A stretch of 64,000 nt of DNA from Methanomassiliicoccaceae archaeon UBA421. GTDB taxonomy: Archaea > Thermoplasmatota > Thermoplasmata > Methanomassiliicoccales > Methanomethylophilaceae. A program made the position numbers and the translations under genes. The stretch lies in contig DAHB01000003.1 in NCBI GenBank assembly GCA_002498365.1, positions 1 to 64,000 on the forward strand, in the 5' to 3' direction. The notes below the pieces were generated by a model. That model was not told the origin of the DNA. It did not search any database and saw only the letters and a list, made by a program, of their open reading frames with translations. How positions within the stretch are numbered: the stretch's first letter is position 1; each line of letters begins with the position of its first letter. Positions 8,814 through 17,222 of this stretch are shown one piece after another.

Positions 8814-9961
8814 AGCGTCCCACCCATCGCCTTCAGCAGGTCGGCGGCCCCAGGAGTACCGCCTATCAGGCCATATTTCGATGAAAATACGAACGCTCCG
8901 CATTTTATTCTTCCGCCTGTGCGGTGGTTCATATAAAATTCAATTTTTTTCGATACGAGGTCCATCGTCAACGGGATCGCCCCGTCCCTGTCCAAAACGT
9001 CGAGCGCATCATCGGTCGAGACGCATTCCATTATTTTACGGACAGTCTCAACGGATGCTCCGGACAGTGCCGCGTTTGCGGCAAGAATCTCCATTCTGGC
9101 GTCCGCCTCGCGCGAATGTGTGTTCATCACGCCTCCTGCCAGTTTCACCAGTTTTCCCAGGTTTCCCACTAAAAGCAATCCCTCGAAACCCAGTTCACAG
9201 GCATGATCCAATGTTTCACCGATGAAGTTGCTGCATTTCACTGCGGATTCCGGATCGAGGCCGCCTATAGACCTGATATATCCTTCGCCGTAGTTCCCCG
9301 GGACGACCAACAGATATCTGCATCCTTCATTTTTTCTTACGTTCATTTCAGTCTTTATAGTGTCGACCACAGCTCTTTCGCTCATAGGCTCTACTATTCC
9401 GGAGGTACCTAGTATCGATATCCCTCCTTCGATTCCGAGACGCGGATTAAACGTCCTTTTCGCAAGTTCTTGACCATCAGGTATAGATATTACTACGTCG
9501 AATCCACCATCATATCCGAGTGTCATGCGAATGCCTTCCAAGGCCTCGGATATCATACTTCTCGGTACACGGTTTATCGCCGCGGCGCCCACGGGCTGGT
9601 CCAAACCCTTCTTGGTGACCCTCCCCACTCCCGGTCCGCCGTCTATCTTTATTCCGTCATCCGCAAGGTGCACTTCCGAGAATACAAGATGGCCGTCCGT
9701 CACATCAATGTCGTCCCCGCCGTCTTTACGGACCGCGCATCGCACCCATCCTTCGCCGCGGGAAGCATCTTCCACGGGAAGGTCAAGGGCGATGCCTCTG
9801 GGTGTGACCACCGTCACCGAAAGAACGTCCGTGCCGTTTATCAGCATCTCGGCCGCCGCCTTGGAAGCGGCAGCTGCGCAGGTTCCAGTAGTATGCCCTC
9901 TTCTTAACATCCTACCTCCGATATTGATGTACATCCCGTTATCGCTTTCTTTCCATGCCAT
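8810..9961 (-). CDS. cbiD: Cobalt-precorrin-5B C1-methyltransferase CbiD
   Basis: Methylates C1 of cobalt-precorrin-5B with SAM. The N-terminus carries the family signature RRGHTTGTCAAAA (about residues 18-30), and the chain holds the conserved stretches DGGPGVGRVTKKGLDQPVG and ILGTSGIVEPMSE. Length 383 is usual. It is the first gene of the minus-strand operon cbiD-cbiG-cbiJET-cbiA, with start codons overlapping by a few bases throughout. Its promoter faces that of cbiL, with a 17-bp palindrome at 9978-9994 immediately downstream of the likely TATA box, which suggests repression. Confidence 0.95.
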   Translation of the reverse strand: MAWKESDNGMYINIGGRMLRRGHTTGTCAAAASKAAAEMLINGTDVLSVTVVTPRGIALDLPVEDASRGEGWVRCAVRKDGGDDIDVTDGHLVFSEVHLADDGIKIDGGPGVGRVTKKGLDQPVGAAAINRVPRSMISEALEGIRMTLGYDGGFDVVISIPDGQELAKRTFNPRLGIEGGISILGTSGIVEPMSERAVVDTIKTEMNVRKNEGCRYLLVVPGNYGEGYIRSIGGLDPESAVKCSNFIGETLDHACELGFEGLLLVGNLGKLVKLAGGVMNTHSREADARMEILAANAALSGASVETVRKIMECVSTDDALDVLDRDGAIPLTMDLVSKKIEFYMNHRTGGRIKCGAFVFSSKYGLIGGTPGAADLLKAMGGTL

Positions 9962-9977
9962 AGCCGATCAGATAGGG

Positions 9978-9994
9978 TTGGATATCTTATCCAA
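9978..9994. promoter_or_regulatory. Palindromic operator at the cbiD promoter
   Basis: TTGGATATCTTATCCAA: two 7-bp arms (TTGGATA/TATCCAA) in perfect inverted symmetry around TCT. On the minus strand it lies just downstream of an AT-rich TATA-like element (complement of about 9992-10002), over the expected transcription start. The same motif recurs at 10073, 12997, 13030 and 19120. Confidence 0.75.
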
Positions 9995-10072
9995 ATTATA
10001 ACAGTTGCCTTCAAACAGTGCATGTTGGGTATTATCAAAATATGTCATATCAGGTAGTTATGTTTTTATGAG

Positions 10073-10089
10073 TTGGGTGTTCCATCCAA
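10073..10089. promoter_or_regulatory. Palindromic operator at the cbiL promoter
   Basis: TTGGGTGTTCCATCCAA: same 17-bp design with one arm mismatch. It directly precedes an AT-rich TATA-like element (TTAAATATCC, about 10090-10099) for cbiL, whose start codon is at 10143. This position would block BRE/TATA access, as expected for a repressor. Confidence 0.7.
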
Positions 10090-10142
10090 CTTAAATATCC
10101 GCAACCCATGCCTGTGCAACAGGAAGTCAAGGAAGTACTCGA

Positions 10143-10856
10143 ATGACGGGAAAATTATATGGAATAGGCGTCGGTCCGGGAGACCCGGAACTCTTGACCG
10201 TCAAAGCGAAGGGCATGCTGGAGGGTGCTGCCGTCATCGCTTATCCGGTCAACAGGAGAGGGGAAGAAAGCACGGCCATGGAGATAGTCAGGGGCGCTGT
10301 GGATGTTTCCGGTAAACGCGTGATCGAACTGATATTCAGCATGGACCCGGACGACAACGTCCGAAGGAGATGCAGGTCCGATGCCGTGAAGGAGCTCGCC
10401 GGGATATTGGACGAGGGGCAGGACATTGCCATGGTGACCCTGGGGGACGTGGGGGTGTACAGCACTTATATGTACGTCGACGAGGAGATCAAGGGACTGG
10501 GATACGAAACCGAGGTCGTCCCCGGGATACCCTCGTTCTGCAGCGGCGCCGCGAAGGCCAGGATACCGCTCGTGATAGGTGACGAGGGCCTTGCCGTGGT
10601 ATCGATGGCAAAGAACAACGAAGCATCGCTGGAATCGGCATTATCGGGATTTGACAACGTGGTTGTCATGAAGGCCTGGAACTCCATGGGTTCCCTTCTG
10701 GAATCCATCGAAAGGCACGGCATGGGAAAGAAGAATGCAACGGTCATCAGCAACATAGGTATGGAAGGGGAATACATCGGTCCCCTGGACCCGGAAAGAG
10801 AATACGGTTACTTCACAACCGTGATCGTGAAAAAAGGGAACGGTGACGGAGAATGA
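10143..10856 (+). CDS. cbiL: Cobalt-precorrin-2 C20-methyltransferase CbiL
   Basis: SAM-dependent methylation of C20 of cobalt-precorrin-2, the first committed corrin methylation. Tetrapyrrole methylase fold with the N-terminal GIGVGPGDPELLTVKA motif, the second glycine-rich motif VTLGDVGVYSTY (about 98-109), and EVVPGIPSFCSGAA. Length 237 fits CbiL, which is longer in this region than CbiF or CbiH. It is the first gene of the plus-strand operon cbiL-cbiF-cbiH-cbiC. The stop overlaps the cbiF start by ATGA. Upstream there is only a weak purine-rich ribosome site. Confidence 0.93.
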   Translation: MTGKLYGIGVGPGDPELLTVKAKGMLEGAAVIAYPVNRRGEESTAMEIVRGAVDVSGKRVIELIFSMDPDDNVRRRCRSDAVKELAGILDEGQDIAMVTLGDVGVYSTYMYVDEEIKGLGYETEVVPGIPSFCSGAAKARIPLVIGDEGLAVVSMAKNNEASLESALSGFDNVVVMKAWNSMGSLLESIERHGMGKKNATVISNIGMEGEYIGPLDPEREYGYFTTVIVKKGNGDGE

Positions 10857-11611
10857 TTACCTTCGTGGGAGCAGGACCGGGGGACCCGGAACTGCTGACG
10901 ATAAGAGGTAAGAAAGCGATCGATTCGGCCGACGTAATAATATATGCCGGCTCATTGGTAAATCCCGCCGTCCTGAGCGGTGCGAAGAAAGACGCAAGGA
11001 TTTACAACAGCGCTGAGATGGACCTGGACGAAGTCATAGATGTGATGAAGGACGCAGAGTCGAAAGGGCTCGCCACTGCCCGCGTCCACACGGGAGACCC
11101 GTCGATATACGGGGCCATCAGGGAGCAGATCGACCGTTTGGACCCGCTCGGCATAAAAAGCGAGGTGATCCCCGGGGTCAGCTCAGCTTTCGCCACGGCG
11201 GCCGTGCTGAAGAAGGAGTATACTCTTCCGGATATCAGCCAGACTGTAATTTTCACAAGAATGGAGGGCCGAACTCCCATGCCCCCCGGAGAAAAGCTGA
11301 GCGACCTGGCGAAACACCATGCCACTATGGTCATCTTCCTGAGCGTAGGCTTTCTGGAAGAGATGTCGCGACAGCTTATCGAAGGAGGTTACACTGAGAA
11401 AACGCCCGTGGCCGTAGTTTATAAGGCAAGCTGGCCCGAACAAAAAATAGTTACTGGCACATTGAAAGATATAGCAGGCAAGGTCAAAGATGCCGGGATA
11501 AAGAAGACCGCTCTGACGGTGGTCGGAGATTTCCTCGGCGATGAATACAGCCTGTCTAAGCTCTATGACAAGAGCTTCACCACCGAATACCGCAAAGGAA
11601 CGGAGGAATGA
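10853..11611 (+). CDS. cbiF: Cobalt-precorrin-4 C11-methyltransferase CbiF
   Basis: Methylates C11 of cobalt-precorrin-4. The family signatures are clear: FVGAGPGDPELLTIRGKKAI at the N-terminus, IYAGSLVNP (about 32-40), HTGDPSIYGA (about 83-92) and VIPGVSSAFATAA. Length 252 is standard. The ATG overlaps the cbiL stop and the gene is followed two bases later by cbiH with its own GGAGGA ribosome site, so the four methyltransferase and mutase genes form one transcript. Confidence 0.95.
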   Translation: MITFVGAGPGDPELLTIRGKKAIDSADVIIYAGSLVNPAVLSGAKKDARIYNSAEMDLDEVIDVMKDAESKGLATARVHTGDPSIYGAIREQIDRLDPLGIKSEVIPGVSSAFATAAVLKKEYTLPDISQTVIFTRMEGRTPMPPGEKLSDLAKHHATMVIFLSVGFLEEMSRQLIEGGYTEKTPVAVVYKASWPEQKIVTGTLKDIAGKVKDAGIKKTALTVVGDFLGDEYSLSKLYDKSFTTEYRKGTEE

Positions 11612-11612
11612 G

Positions 11613-12347
11613 ATGAAGGGAAAACTTACGATTGTAGGATTCGGCCCGGGTTCGAGGGAGGATATGACGCTCAGGGCCACAAGGTCGATCGAGGACGCAG
11701 ACGTGGTCACAGGATACACTACCTATGTGGATATCCTCAGAGAATACTTTCCGGAAAAGAAGTTCAAGGCAACCGGGATGATGAGAGAGGTCGACAGATG
11801 CAGGTCCGCTATCGAAGACGCGTCTTCCGGCAAGAACGTGGCGATGGTGAGCAGCGGGGATTCCGGGATATACGGGATGGCAGGCATCGTCTACCAGCTG
11901 GTCCAGGAGATGAAGGCCGACATAACCGTGGAAGTCGTTCCCGGAGTGACGGCGGCCTCCGCCGCCGCCTCGGTGCTCGGGGCGCCGCTGATGCACGATA
12001 TGGCGATAATCAGCCTTTCGGACCTGATGACCCCTCTGGAGCTGATAATGAAGAGAGTAGACTGTGCCGGGCAGGCCGACATGATCGTGTGTCTTTACAA
12101 TCCCCGCAGCAAGACCCGCAAAGACTATCTCTCCAGGGCAGCCGAGGTGCTTATGAAATACCGTTCCCCCGGAACCCCCGTGGGGATAGTGCGCAATGCA
12201 GGGCGCGAAGGACAGGAGAGGACGATCACCACGCTGGGAAACATCGATTACGAAAAGGTAGACATGTTCTCCATTGTTACCGTTGGCAACTCCCAGACAT
12301 ATGCGTCGGACGGACTGATGATCACTCCCAGAGGATACAGCATCTGA
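11613..12347 (+). CDS. cbiH: Cobalt-precorrin-3 C17-methyltransferase CbiH
   Basis: Ring-contracting C17 methylation of cobalt-precorrin-3. Tetrapyrrole methylase with GFGPGSREDMTLRA at the N-terminus, VSSGDSGIYGMAG (about 72-84), EVVPGVTAASAAAS and the typical CbiH segment IVCLYNPRSKTR. The ATG at 11613 follows the cbiF stop by one base with GGAGGA upstream; a longer frame from 11541 would add 24 unrelated residues and is not preferred. Length 244 is usual for the single-domain enzyme. Confidence 0.94.
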   Translation: MKGKLTIVGFGPGSREDMTLRATRSIEDADVVTGYTTYVDILREYFPEKKFKATGMMREVDRCRSAIEDASSGKNVAMVSSGDSGIYGMAGIVYQLVQEMKADITVEVVPGVTAASAAASVLGAPLMHDMAIISLSDLMTPLELIMKRVDCAGQADMIVCLYNPRSKTRKDYLSRAAEVLMKYRSPGTPVGIVRNAGREGQERTITTLGNIDYEKVDMFSIVTVGNSQTYASDGLMITPRGYSI

Positions 12348-12356
12348 GGTGTTACT

Positions 12357-12986
12357 ATGGCATTTGAAATTGTAAAACCGGAAGACATCGAGAGGAGGAG
12401 CATGGAGATGATCACTTCCGAGCTCGGAGTCCGCACATGGCCGGAACCGGAGTCTTCCATTATAAAGAGGTGCATACACACTTCGGCGGATTTCGATTAC
12501 GCAGACAATCTGGTTTTTTCGGAGGAATCGGCCAAGATAGGCATAAGGGCCATAAGGGCAGGGGCGAACATCGTGACCGATACCAAGATGGCCTATTCGG
12601 GGATCAACAAGAGCCGTCTGACCTCTTACGGCGGAAATGCGTATTGCTTCATAAGCGATGATTCTGTCGTCGCCGAGGCAAAGGCCAGGGGATGCACCAG
12701 GGCCGCAGTCTCAATGGAACGCGGGGCTGCGCTCAACGGAGATACCATTTTCGTCGTAGGGAACGCGCCCACGGCACTCGTCCAGCTCAATGAGATGATA
12801 GAGAGGAGGAGGGTTAGGCCGGTGCTGATAATAGGCGTTCCCGTGGGTTTCGTCAACGTCGTCGAGGCGAAGGAGCTCATCATGAAGGCAGGTGTTCCGT
12901 TCATAGTCGCCAGGGGCAGGAAGGGCGGAAGCAACATCGCGGCGGCGATTTGCAATGCAATGATATACTACAAAGGCGAGGTGTGA
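12357..12986 (+). CDS. cbiC: Cobalt-precorrin-8 methylmutase CbiC
   Basis: Moves the methyl group from C11 to C12 to give cobyrinate. It has family landmarks EIVKPEDIERRSMEMI at the N-terminus, the catalytic-His region RCIHTSADFDYADN (His41), AGANIVTDTKMAYSGI and IGVPVGFVNVVEAKE. Length 209 is normal. It starts 9 nt after cbiH and ends the corrin operon just upstream of the cbiM promoter with its two palindromes. Confidence 0.95.
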   Translation: MAFEIVKPEDIERRSMEMITSELGVRTWPEPESSIIKRCIHTSADFDYADNLVFSEESAKIGIRAIRAGANIVTDTKMAYSGINKSRLTSYGGNAYCFISDDSVVAEAKARGCTRAAVSMERGAALNGDTIFVVGNAPTALVQLNEMIERRRVRPVLIIGVPVGFVNVVEAKELIMKAGVPFIVARGRKGGSNIAAAICNAMIYYKGEV

Positions 12987-12996
12987 ACACAGGTAG

Positions 12997-13013
12997 TTGG
13001 ATTATCAATCCAA
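12997..13013. promoter_or_regulatory. Palindromic operator 1 of cbiMNQO
   Basis: TTGGATTATCAATCCAA: perfect 7-bp arms around ATC. It lies 10 nt after the cbiC stop and directly upstream of a TATA-like element (TATATTATAAAC, about 13013-13024). Confidence 0.78.
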
Positions 13014-13029
13014 TATATTATAAACAAAG

Positions 13030-13046
13030 CTGGATATATCATCCAT
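13030..13046. promoter_or_regulatory. Palindromic operator 2 of cbiMNQO
   Basis: CTGGATATATCATCCAT: the core TGGAT-N5-ATCCA is perfect, while the outer bases differ. Its centre is 33 bp from operator 1, about three helical turns, so the two copies flank the TATA-like element on the same face of the DNA. Confidence 0.7.
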
Positions 13047-13112
13047 CACGATTTGGTAGCGGTTTATCCGTGGACTCAGGGACCTACGTTCCGGGAATCA
13101 AGGTGAAATAAA

Positions 13113-13784
13113 ATGCACATAATGGAAGGATACCTGCCATGGCAATGGTGCCTGGTATGGTTCGCAATAGCGTTGCCGATCGTGTTTTTCGGGATAAATA
13201 AAATAACCAAGATCATCAGGGAGAATCCGGAGCAGAAGATGATCGTCGCCCTCTCAGGAGCATTCATCTTTCTGCTGTCGTCGCTGAAGCTGCCGTCCGT
13301 GACAGGTTCCAGTTCGCATCCAACGGGCACGGGACTGTCGGCGGTTCTGTACGGTGTTTCTTGTACAGCATTCCTCTCGACTATAGTGCTGGTTTTCCAG
13401 GCGCTGCTTCTGGCACACGGCGGCATAACCACTCTTGGCGCAAACATATTCTCCATGGGGATCGCGGGACCCGCGGTCGCCTTCGTCATATGGTTCGCCC
13501 TTAGGCGTGCGAAGGTGAGCGTGCCCGTTTCCATGTTCTTCGCCGCCATGTTGGCGGACCTTGTTACATATGTTGTAACGGCTTTGCAGCTCACAGCAGC
13601 CTTCGGAGGGGCCGCGGGTTACGGGACAGCGTTCATAGACTTCATGACGATATTCGCCGTCACCCAGGTGCCTTTGGCGATCGTGGAAGGCGCAATATTC
13701 TCGATGTTCGCCAAATATCTCGCTGACACAAGGCCGCAAATCTTCGGGCTTGAGCCCAAGTACGAGGGGGCAGCATCCGCATGA
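13113..13784 (+). CDS. cbiM: Cobalt/nickel ECF transporter S component CbiM
   Basis: Membrane substrate-binding component of an energy-coupling-factor metal importer, with about seven hydrophobic segments in 223 residues. It begins MHIMEGYLP, the signature where the N-terminal amine and His2 bind the metal, which fixes the ATG at 13113. The conserved SSSHPTGTG-like loop (GSSSHPTGTGLS, about 67-78) is also present. It is followed by cbiN, cbiQ and two cbiO genes. CbiM and NikM are close relatives; adjacency to the cbi operons favours cobalt, but shared control with cfb genes leaves nickel possible. Confidence 0.93.
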   Translation: MHIMEGYLPWQWCLVWFAIALPIVFFGINKITKIIRENPEQKMIVALSGAFIFLLSSLKLPSVTGSSSHPTGTGLSAVLYGVSCTAFLSTIVLVFQALLLAHGGITTLGANIFSMGIAGPAVAFVIWFALRRAKVSVPVSMFFAAMLADLVTYVVTALQLTAAFGGAAGYGTAFIDFMTIFAVTQVPLAIVEGAIFSMFAKYLADTRPQIFGLEPKYEGAASA

Positions 13785-14104
13785 ACATCTCCAACAGAAC
13801 GTATTACATGGTTGGATTTACCGCTATAGCGGCGATGGTCGTCGTGATACTGGCATATGGAGCATACAACGGATTCGAGTTCGCGGGCGCCGACGACCAG
13901 GGCGGAGACGCCATATCGGAGATCGATCCCAGTTATGAGCCCTGGTGGGACGGGATATGGGGAAGCTATGAGCTGCCCGGAGAGACGGAAAGCATGTTGT
14001 TCGCCCTTCAGGCGGCCATAGGCGCGATAATCATAGGATATGCGATCGGATACTTCCACGCCGTAGATAAGGCCAGAAAAGGAAAGTTGCCCAACAGGCA
14101 ATGA
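13781..14104 (+). CDS. cbiN: Cobalt transport protein CbiN
   Basis: Small auxiliary subunit of the CbiMNQO importer that assists metal loading of CbiM. Its 107 residues have two transmembrane segments (about 7-28 and 70-90) with a loop containing the conserved YEPWWDGIWG-type motif typical of CbiN. The start overlaps the cbiM stop (ATGA). Presence of CbiN rather than the NikL/NikN form supports a CbiMN-type transporter. Confidence 0.92.
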   Translation: MNISNRTYYMVGFTAIAAMVVVILAYGAYNGFEFAGADDQGGDAISEIDPSYEPWWDGIWGSYELPGETESMLFALQAAIGAIIIGYAIGYFHAVDKARKGKLPNRQ

Positions 14105-14116
14105 GGTCTGATATTC

Positions 14117-14941
14117 ATGTCGGAGCAAGTTCAGATGGATGTCCTCGCATACGGTTCGAGGATGGTCCGCTGGGCGCCGCTCGGTAAACTTCTTTATACC
14201 TTTTCACTTTTGATACTGGCACTGTTATCTGAAAACATATTCGTACCGATGATCACCTTCTGTGTCGGCATGTGTCTGATGGCATATTCGACAAATTTCA
14301 GACTGCCTCCGATAATAGGATTGGCCATACTCGAGGCCGTACTGATAATGGTCATCGGCTGCGGCATGGTTTCGATCCTGGGCGATCCTTCCGAACCGGC
14401 CGTATTTCTGAAAGGCAGGGGCGAGTTCCTTTGGATCGGAATACACATCACCGAAAACAGTTTCAACCACGCCTGGCTCATAATGTTCCGCGCGATAGCC
14501 GGAGTCACGCTGATGCTTTCATTCGCGTCTTCAACTCCGATACCTCATATAGCATACGCCCTGAGGCAGCTGAGGATCCCGAAAGAGGTCATCGAGATCG
14601 TAGTCCTTGTCTACAGGTATGCATTCCTTCTTCTGGAGAGGACGGAGGTGATGTGGAATGCGGCCAAATGCCGTCTCGGTTTCAGCGGGGCAAGGCGTTC
14701 CATGTCCACGACCGCTGGAATACTGGTTAACGTTTTCATTACTTCTCTGGAGATAGCCGAACGATCTCAGCCTGCGCTCGAAAGCAGGAACTATAACGGC
14801 AGTTTCCCCATTTACAGGATGCCCAACAAGATCGGTCTCTACTGGTTCGCCACCACGGCCGCCGCATGCGCCTCGCTATACATTATCGGATACTGTATCT
14901 CGACCCCGAACATGGCGGCAATACTCCTGGGGGCGGTCTGA
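14117..14941 (+). CDS. cbiQ: ECF transporter transmembrane T component CbiQ
   Basis: Membrane scaffold coupling CbiM to the ATPases. It has several hydrophobic segments in 274 residues, with the coupling-helix region that contacts CbiO visible after residue 150 (ALRQLRIPKEVIEIV and later RTEVMWNAAKCRLGFSG). It lies 12 nt after cbiN. The stop TGA (14939-14941) is overlapped by the CTG proposed as the start of the first cbiO. Confidence 0.92.
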   Translation: MSEQVQMDVLAYGSRMVRWAPLGKLLYTFSLLILALLSENIFVPMITFCVGMCLMAYSTNFRLPPIIGLAILEAVLIMVIGCGMVSILGDPSEPAVFLKGRGEFLWIGIHITENSFNHAWLIMFRAIAGVTLMLSFASSTPIPHIAYALRQLRIPKEVIEIVVLVYRYAFLLLERTEVMWNAAKCRLGFSGARRSMSTTAGILVNVFITSLEIAERSQPALESRNYNGSFPIYRMPNKIGLYWFATTAAACASLYIIGYCISTPNMAAILLGAV

Positions 14942-16086
14942 CGGTCTGCGACCTTTGTATGGATAAAGTGAGCTACAGGTACGGCAATTCGAATTACAAT
15001 GCGATCGATTCTGTGGATTTCACCGCTTCCCATGGCAGAAGGACTGTCATCCTGGGGGAGAACGGGTGCGGCAAGTCGACGCTGATCTATCAGCTCAACG
15101 GAGTATACAGGCCTGTTTCCGGTACTGTGTTCTATGGAGATATGCCGATATCATATGACAAGGAGTTCCTTACAGAGCTGCGTTCCGACGTCTCCGTTGT
15201 TCTGCAGAATCCCGACGATCAGATTTTCTCTTCCACCGTCGAGGAGGACGTGGCATTTGGACCGTTAAACTTGGGCCTTTCCCGGGAAGAGGTTGGAGAA
15301 AGGGTCGGCCGGTCTTTGGAACGCGTGGGGATGTCGGGATTTGCCGAAGTGCCTGTTCAGCGCCTTTCATACGGTCAGAAAAAAAGAGTGTCACTCGCCG
15401 GCGCCCTTGCATCAAATCCGAAGATACTGGTCCTGGACGAGCCTACCGCAGGCCTGGACCCGCAGATGTCCAGAGAGGTGATGGAGATCGCTAATTCTCT
15501 CATCAGAGAAGGGGTCTCCGTCGTCGTATCCACCCATGACGTGAATCTGATCTACAATTGGGTCGAGGACCTTTACGTGATGCGGAAAGGACACATGGTC
15601 TTCTCCGGAGGTGCAGACGAGTTCTTCTCCGACCGTCCGTCCGTTTATCTTTCAGGTCTGGAACAGCCCTCGATATTCGGCATAAACCACAATATGGAGA
15701 CGTTAAGAGGGATGATTCCCGCGTCATATCCCAAGACCATGAGCCAGATGGTCAGCAGGTTATTCCCTTCAGGATCCTCGGCCGGAAGGATATTCATCTA
15801 TCAGACGGAAGGCGAGCGCATCGACCAGGATGCGATCGAGGAGGCCGTGGGAAAGAAAGGGATGCCCATTGCAGTGTACGGCCCCTCCGCACGCAGGTCG
15901 GTGACCCGATCGAAGCTCAGGGTCGATTTCTATTTTAACGGCATAGAGTGTTGCATCAGGGAGGCTATGGTAAACCATGATTCCCTGATAATAGTCGACC
16001 GGGGCTTGAAGGAGATCGTAACGGAGGCGGTTGAAGAGCTTAGGGCCTACGGAACCCGGATCAGTATCAGGGAGTTGGTTTTTTGA
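14938..16086 (+). CDS. cbiO1: ECF transporter ATPase CbiO (copy 1) with unusual C-terminal extension
   Basis: ATPase of the Co/Ni importer. Walker A GENGCGKST, Q-loop LQNPDDQIF, signature LSYGQKKRVSLAG, Walker B ILVLDEPTAG and the H-loop STHD are all present. Start choice is open: CTG at 14938-14940 gives a CTGA overlap with cbiQ and preserves the first beta strand; ATG at 14959 would trim it. From the CTG the protein is 382 residues, about 100 longer than usual CbiO. The extra C-terminal part is homologous to that of copy 2 (VYG-x2-AR-x-S, SKL-x2-D, DxLI-x2-DR) and is not a familiar CbiO domain. Confidence 0.88.
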   Translation: MTVCDLCMDKVSYRYGNSNYNAIDSVDFTASHGRRTVILGENGCGKSTLIYQLNGVYRPVSGTVFYGDMPISYDKEFLTELRSDVSVVLQNPDDQIFSSTVEEDVAFGPLNLGLSREEVGERVGRSLERVGMSGFAEVPVQRLSYGQKKRVSLAGALASNPKILVLDEPTAGLDPQMSREVMEIANSLIREGVSVVVSTHDVNLIYNWVEDLYVMRKGHMVFSGGADEFFSDRPSVYLSGLEQPSIFGINHNMETLRGMIPASYPKTMSQMVSRLFPSGSSAGRIFIYQTEGERIDQDAIEEAVGKKGMPIAVYGPSARRSVTRSKLRVDFYFNGIECCIREAMVNHDSLIIVDRGLKEIVTEAVEELRAYGTRISIRELVF

Positions 16087-17222
16087 GCGCTCCCCTTTTC
16101 CGCACCGAAGGTCTTTTCTTCAGATACGAAGGCGGCCGGGGGGACGCGTTGGCAGACGTGAACATCACGATCAAAGAGGGTGCCAGAACTGTCATTATGG
16201 GAGCCAACGGAGCCGGGAAATCCACGTTCTTCTATCATCTTAACGGAGTTTTGAGGCCGTCGAAGGGCGCGGTGTTTTTCCGGGGAGAAAAAATACCGCA
16301 CAGGGGAAAAGCTCTCAGGAAGCTGCGCTCGGAGGTCGCGGTCATGCTCCAAGACCCCAACGACCAGCTTTTTGCACCAAAAGTATCTGACGACATAGCA
16401 TTCGGCCCGAAGAACCTGGGACTCGATGCTCAGACGGTAGGGGAGAGGGTCAGGGACGCCCTCAACATCACAGGCATCGAATCTCTGGAGGGTCGCAGCG
16501 TGATGCAGCTGTCGTTCGGCCAGAAGAAGAGGGTGGTGCTGGCCGGTGCCTTGGCGATGCATCCGAAGGTGCTTATAATGGACGAGCCCACCGCAGGTCT
16601 AGATCCCCAGATGTCCAAGGAGCTCATCGAGCTCGCGGACGAGCTGCACCATCTTGGAACGACCGTTATTTTTTCAACCCATGACGTGGACCTCTCATAT
16701 TCTTGGGCAGACGAGGTCCATGTCCTAAGAGGGGGCCGTAATGTGTACTCGGGTAGCTCGGAAAGATTCTATGACGATACTTCGGAAGTTTATCTTTCGG
16801 GCCTTGTCGAACCGGCCATGTACGACATCAACGTCAGCATCTCCGAGCTTGCCGGATGCCCCGTTGAACCGTTTCCCAAAACCCTGCCTCAGCTTGTGGC
16901 CAAGGCAGTGCCGTCAGAGGGGCCAGGCACGGTCCACATCCTTCCCGTGGAAGGTCCGGTCGACCGGGAGATGTTCTCCTCTCTGATGTCCGGGCCCGGG
17001 ATGTCCGCAACAGGCGTCTATGGTACCAAGGCAAGAAAATCTGCGGAGGCGTCCAAATTGCCGATAGATTATTTCTTCGGGGCCGACGAGGGATGCATAA
17101 TAGAGGCTTTGCACGGCAAAGACACGCTGATATGCTGCGACAGGTCCCTGACGGATCTGTTGATATCGAAGATAGGCAGCATGTCCCGGTTCGGGACAGA
17201 GGTCCCTTATTCTCTGCACTGA
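16083..17222 (+). CDS. cbiO2: ECF transporter ATPase CbiO (copy 2) with unusual C-terminal extension
   Basis: Second ATPase, probably forming a heterodimer with copy 1 as in EcfA/EcfA' pairs. Walker A GANGAGKST, Q-loop LQDPNDQLF, signature LSFGQKKRVVLAG, Walker B LIMDEPTAG and H-loop STHD are intact. The TTG start at 16083-16085 shares TTGA with the stop of copy 1. At 379 residues it carries the same C-terminal domain of about 110-120 residues as copy 1 (GVYGTKARKSAEASKLPIDYFF and DTLICCDRSLTDLL). The end overlaps the convergent pirin gene by 16 bp. Confidence 0.88.
   Translation: MSAPLFRTEGLFFRYEGGRGDALADVNITIKEGARTVIMGANGAGKSTFFYHLNGVLRPSKGAVFFRGEKIPHRGKALRKLRSEVAVMLQDPNDQLFAPKVSDDIAFGPKNLGLDAQTVGERVRDALNITGIESLEGRSVMQLSFGQKKRVVLAGALAMHPKVLIMDEPTAGLDPQMSKELIELADELHHLGTTVIFSTHDVDLSYSWADEVHVLRGGRNVYSGSSERFYDDTSEVYLSGLVEPAMYDINVSISELAGCPVEPFPKTLPQLVAKAVPSEGPGTVHILPVEGPVDREMFSSLMSGPGMSATGVYGTKARKSAEASKLPIDYFFGADEGCIIEALHGKDTLICCDRSLTDLLISKIGSMSRFGTEVPYSLH

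Noticed and set aside
10025..10041. TTGGGTATTATCAAAA as a further operator copy between cbiD and cbiL.
   Set aside because: Only one arm fits the motif.
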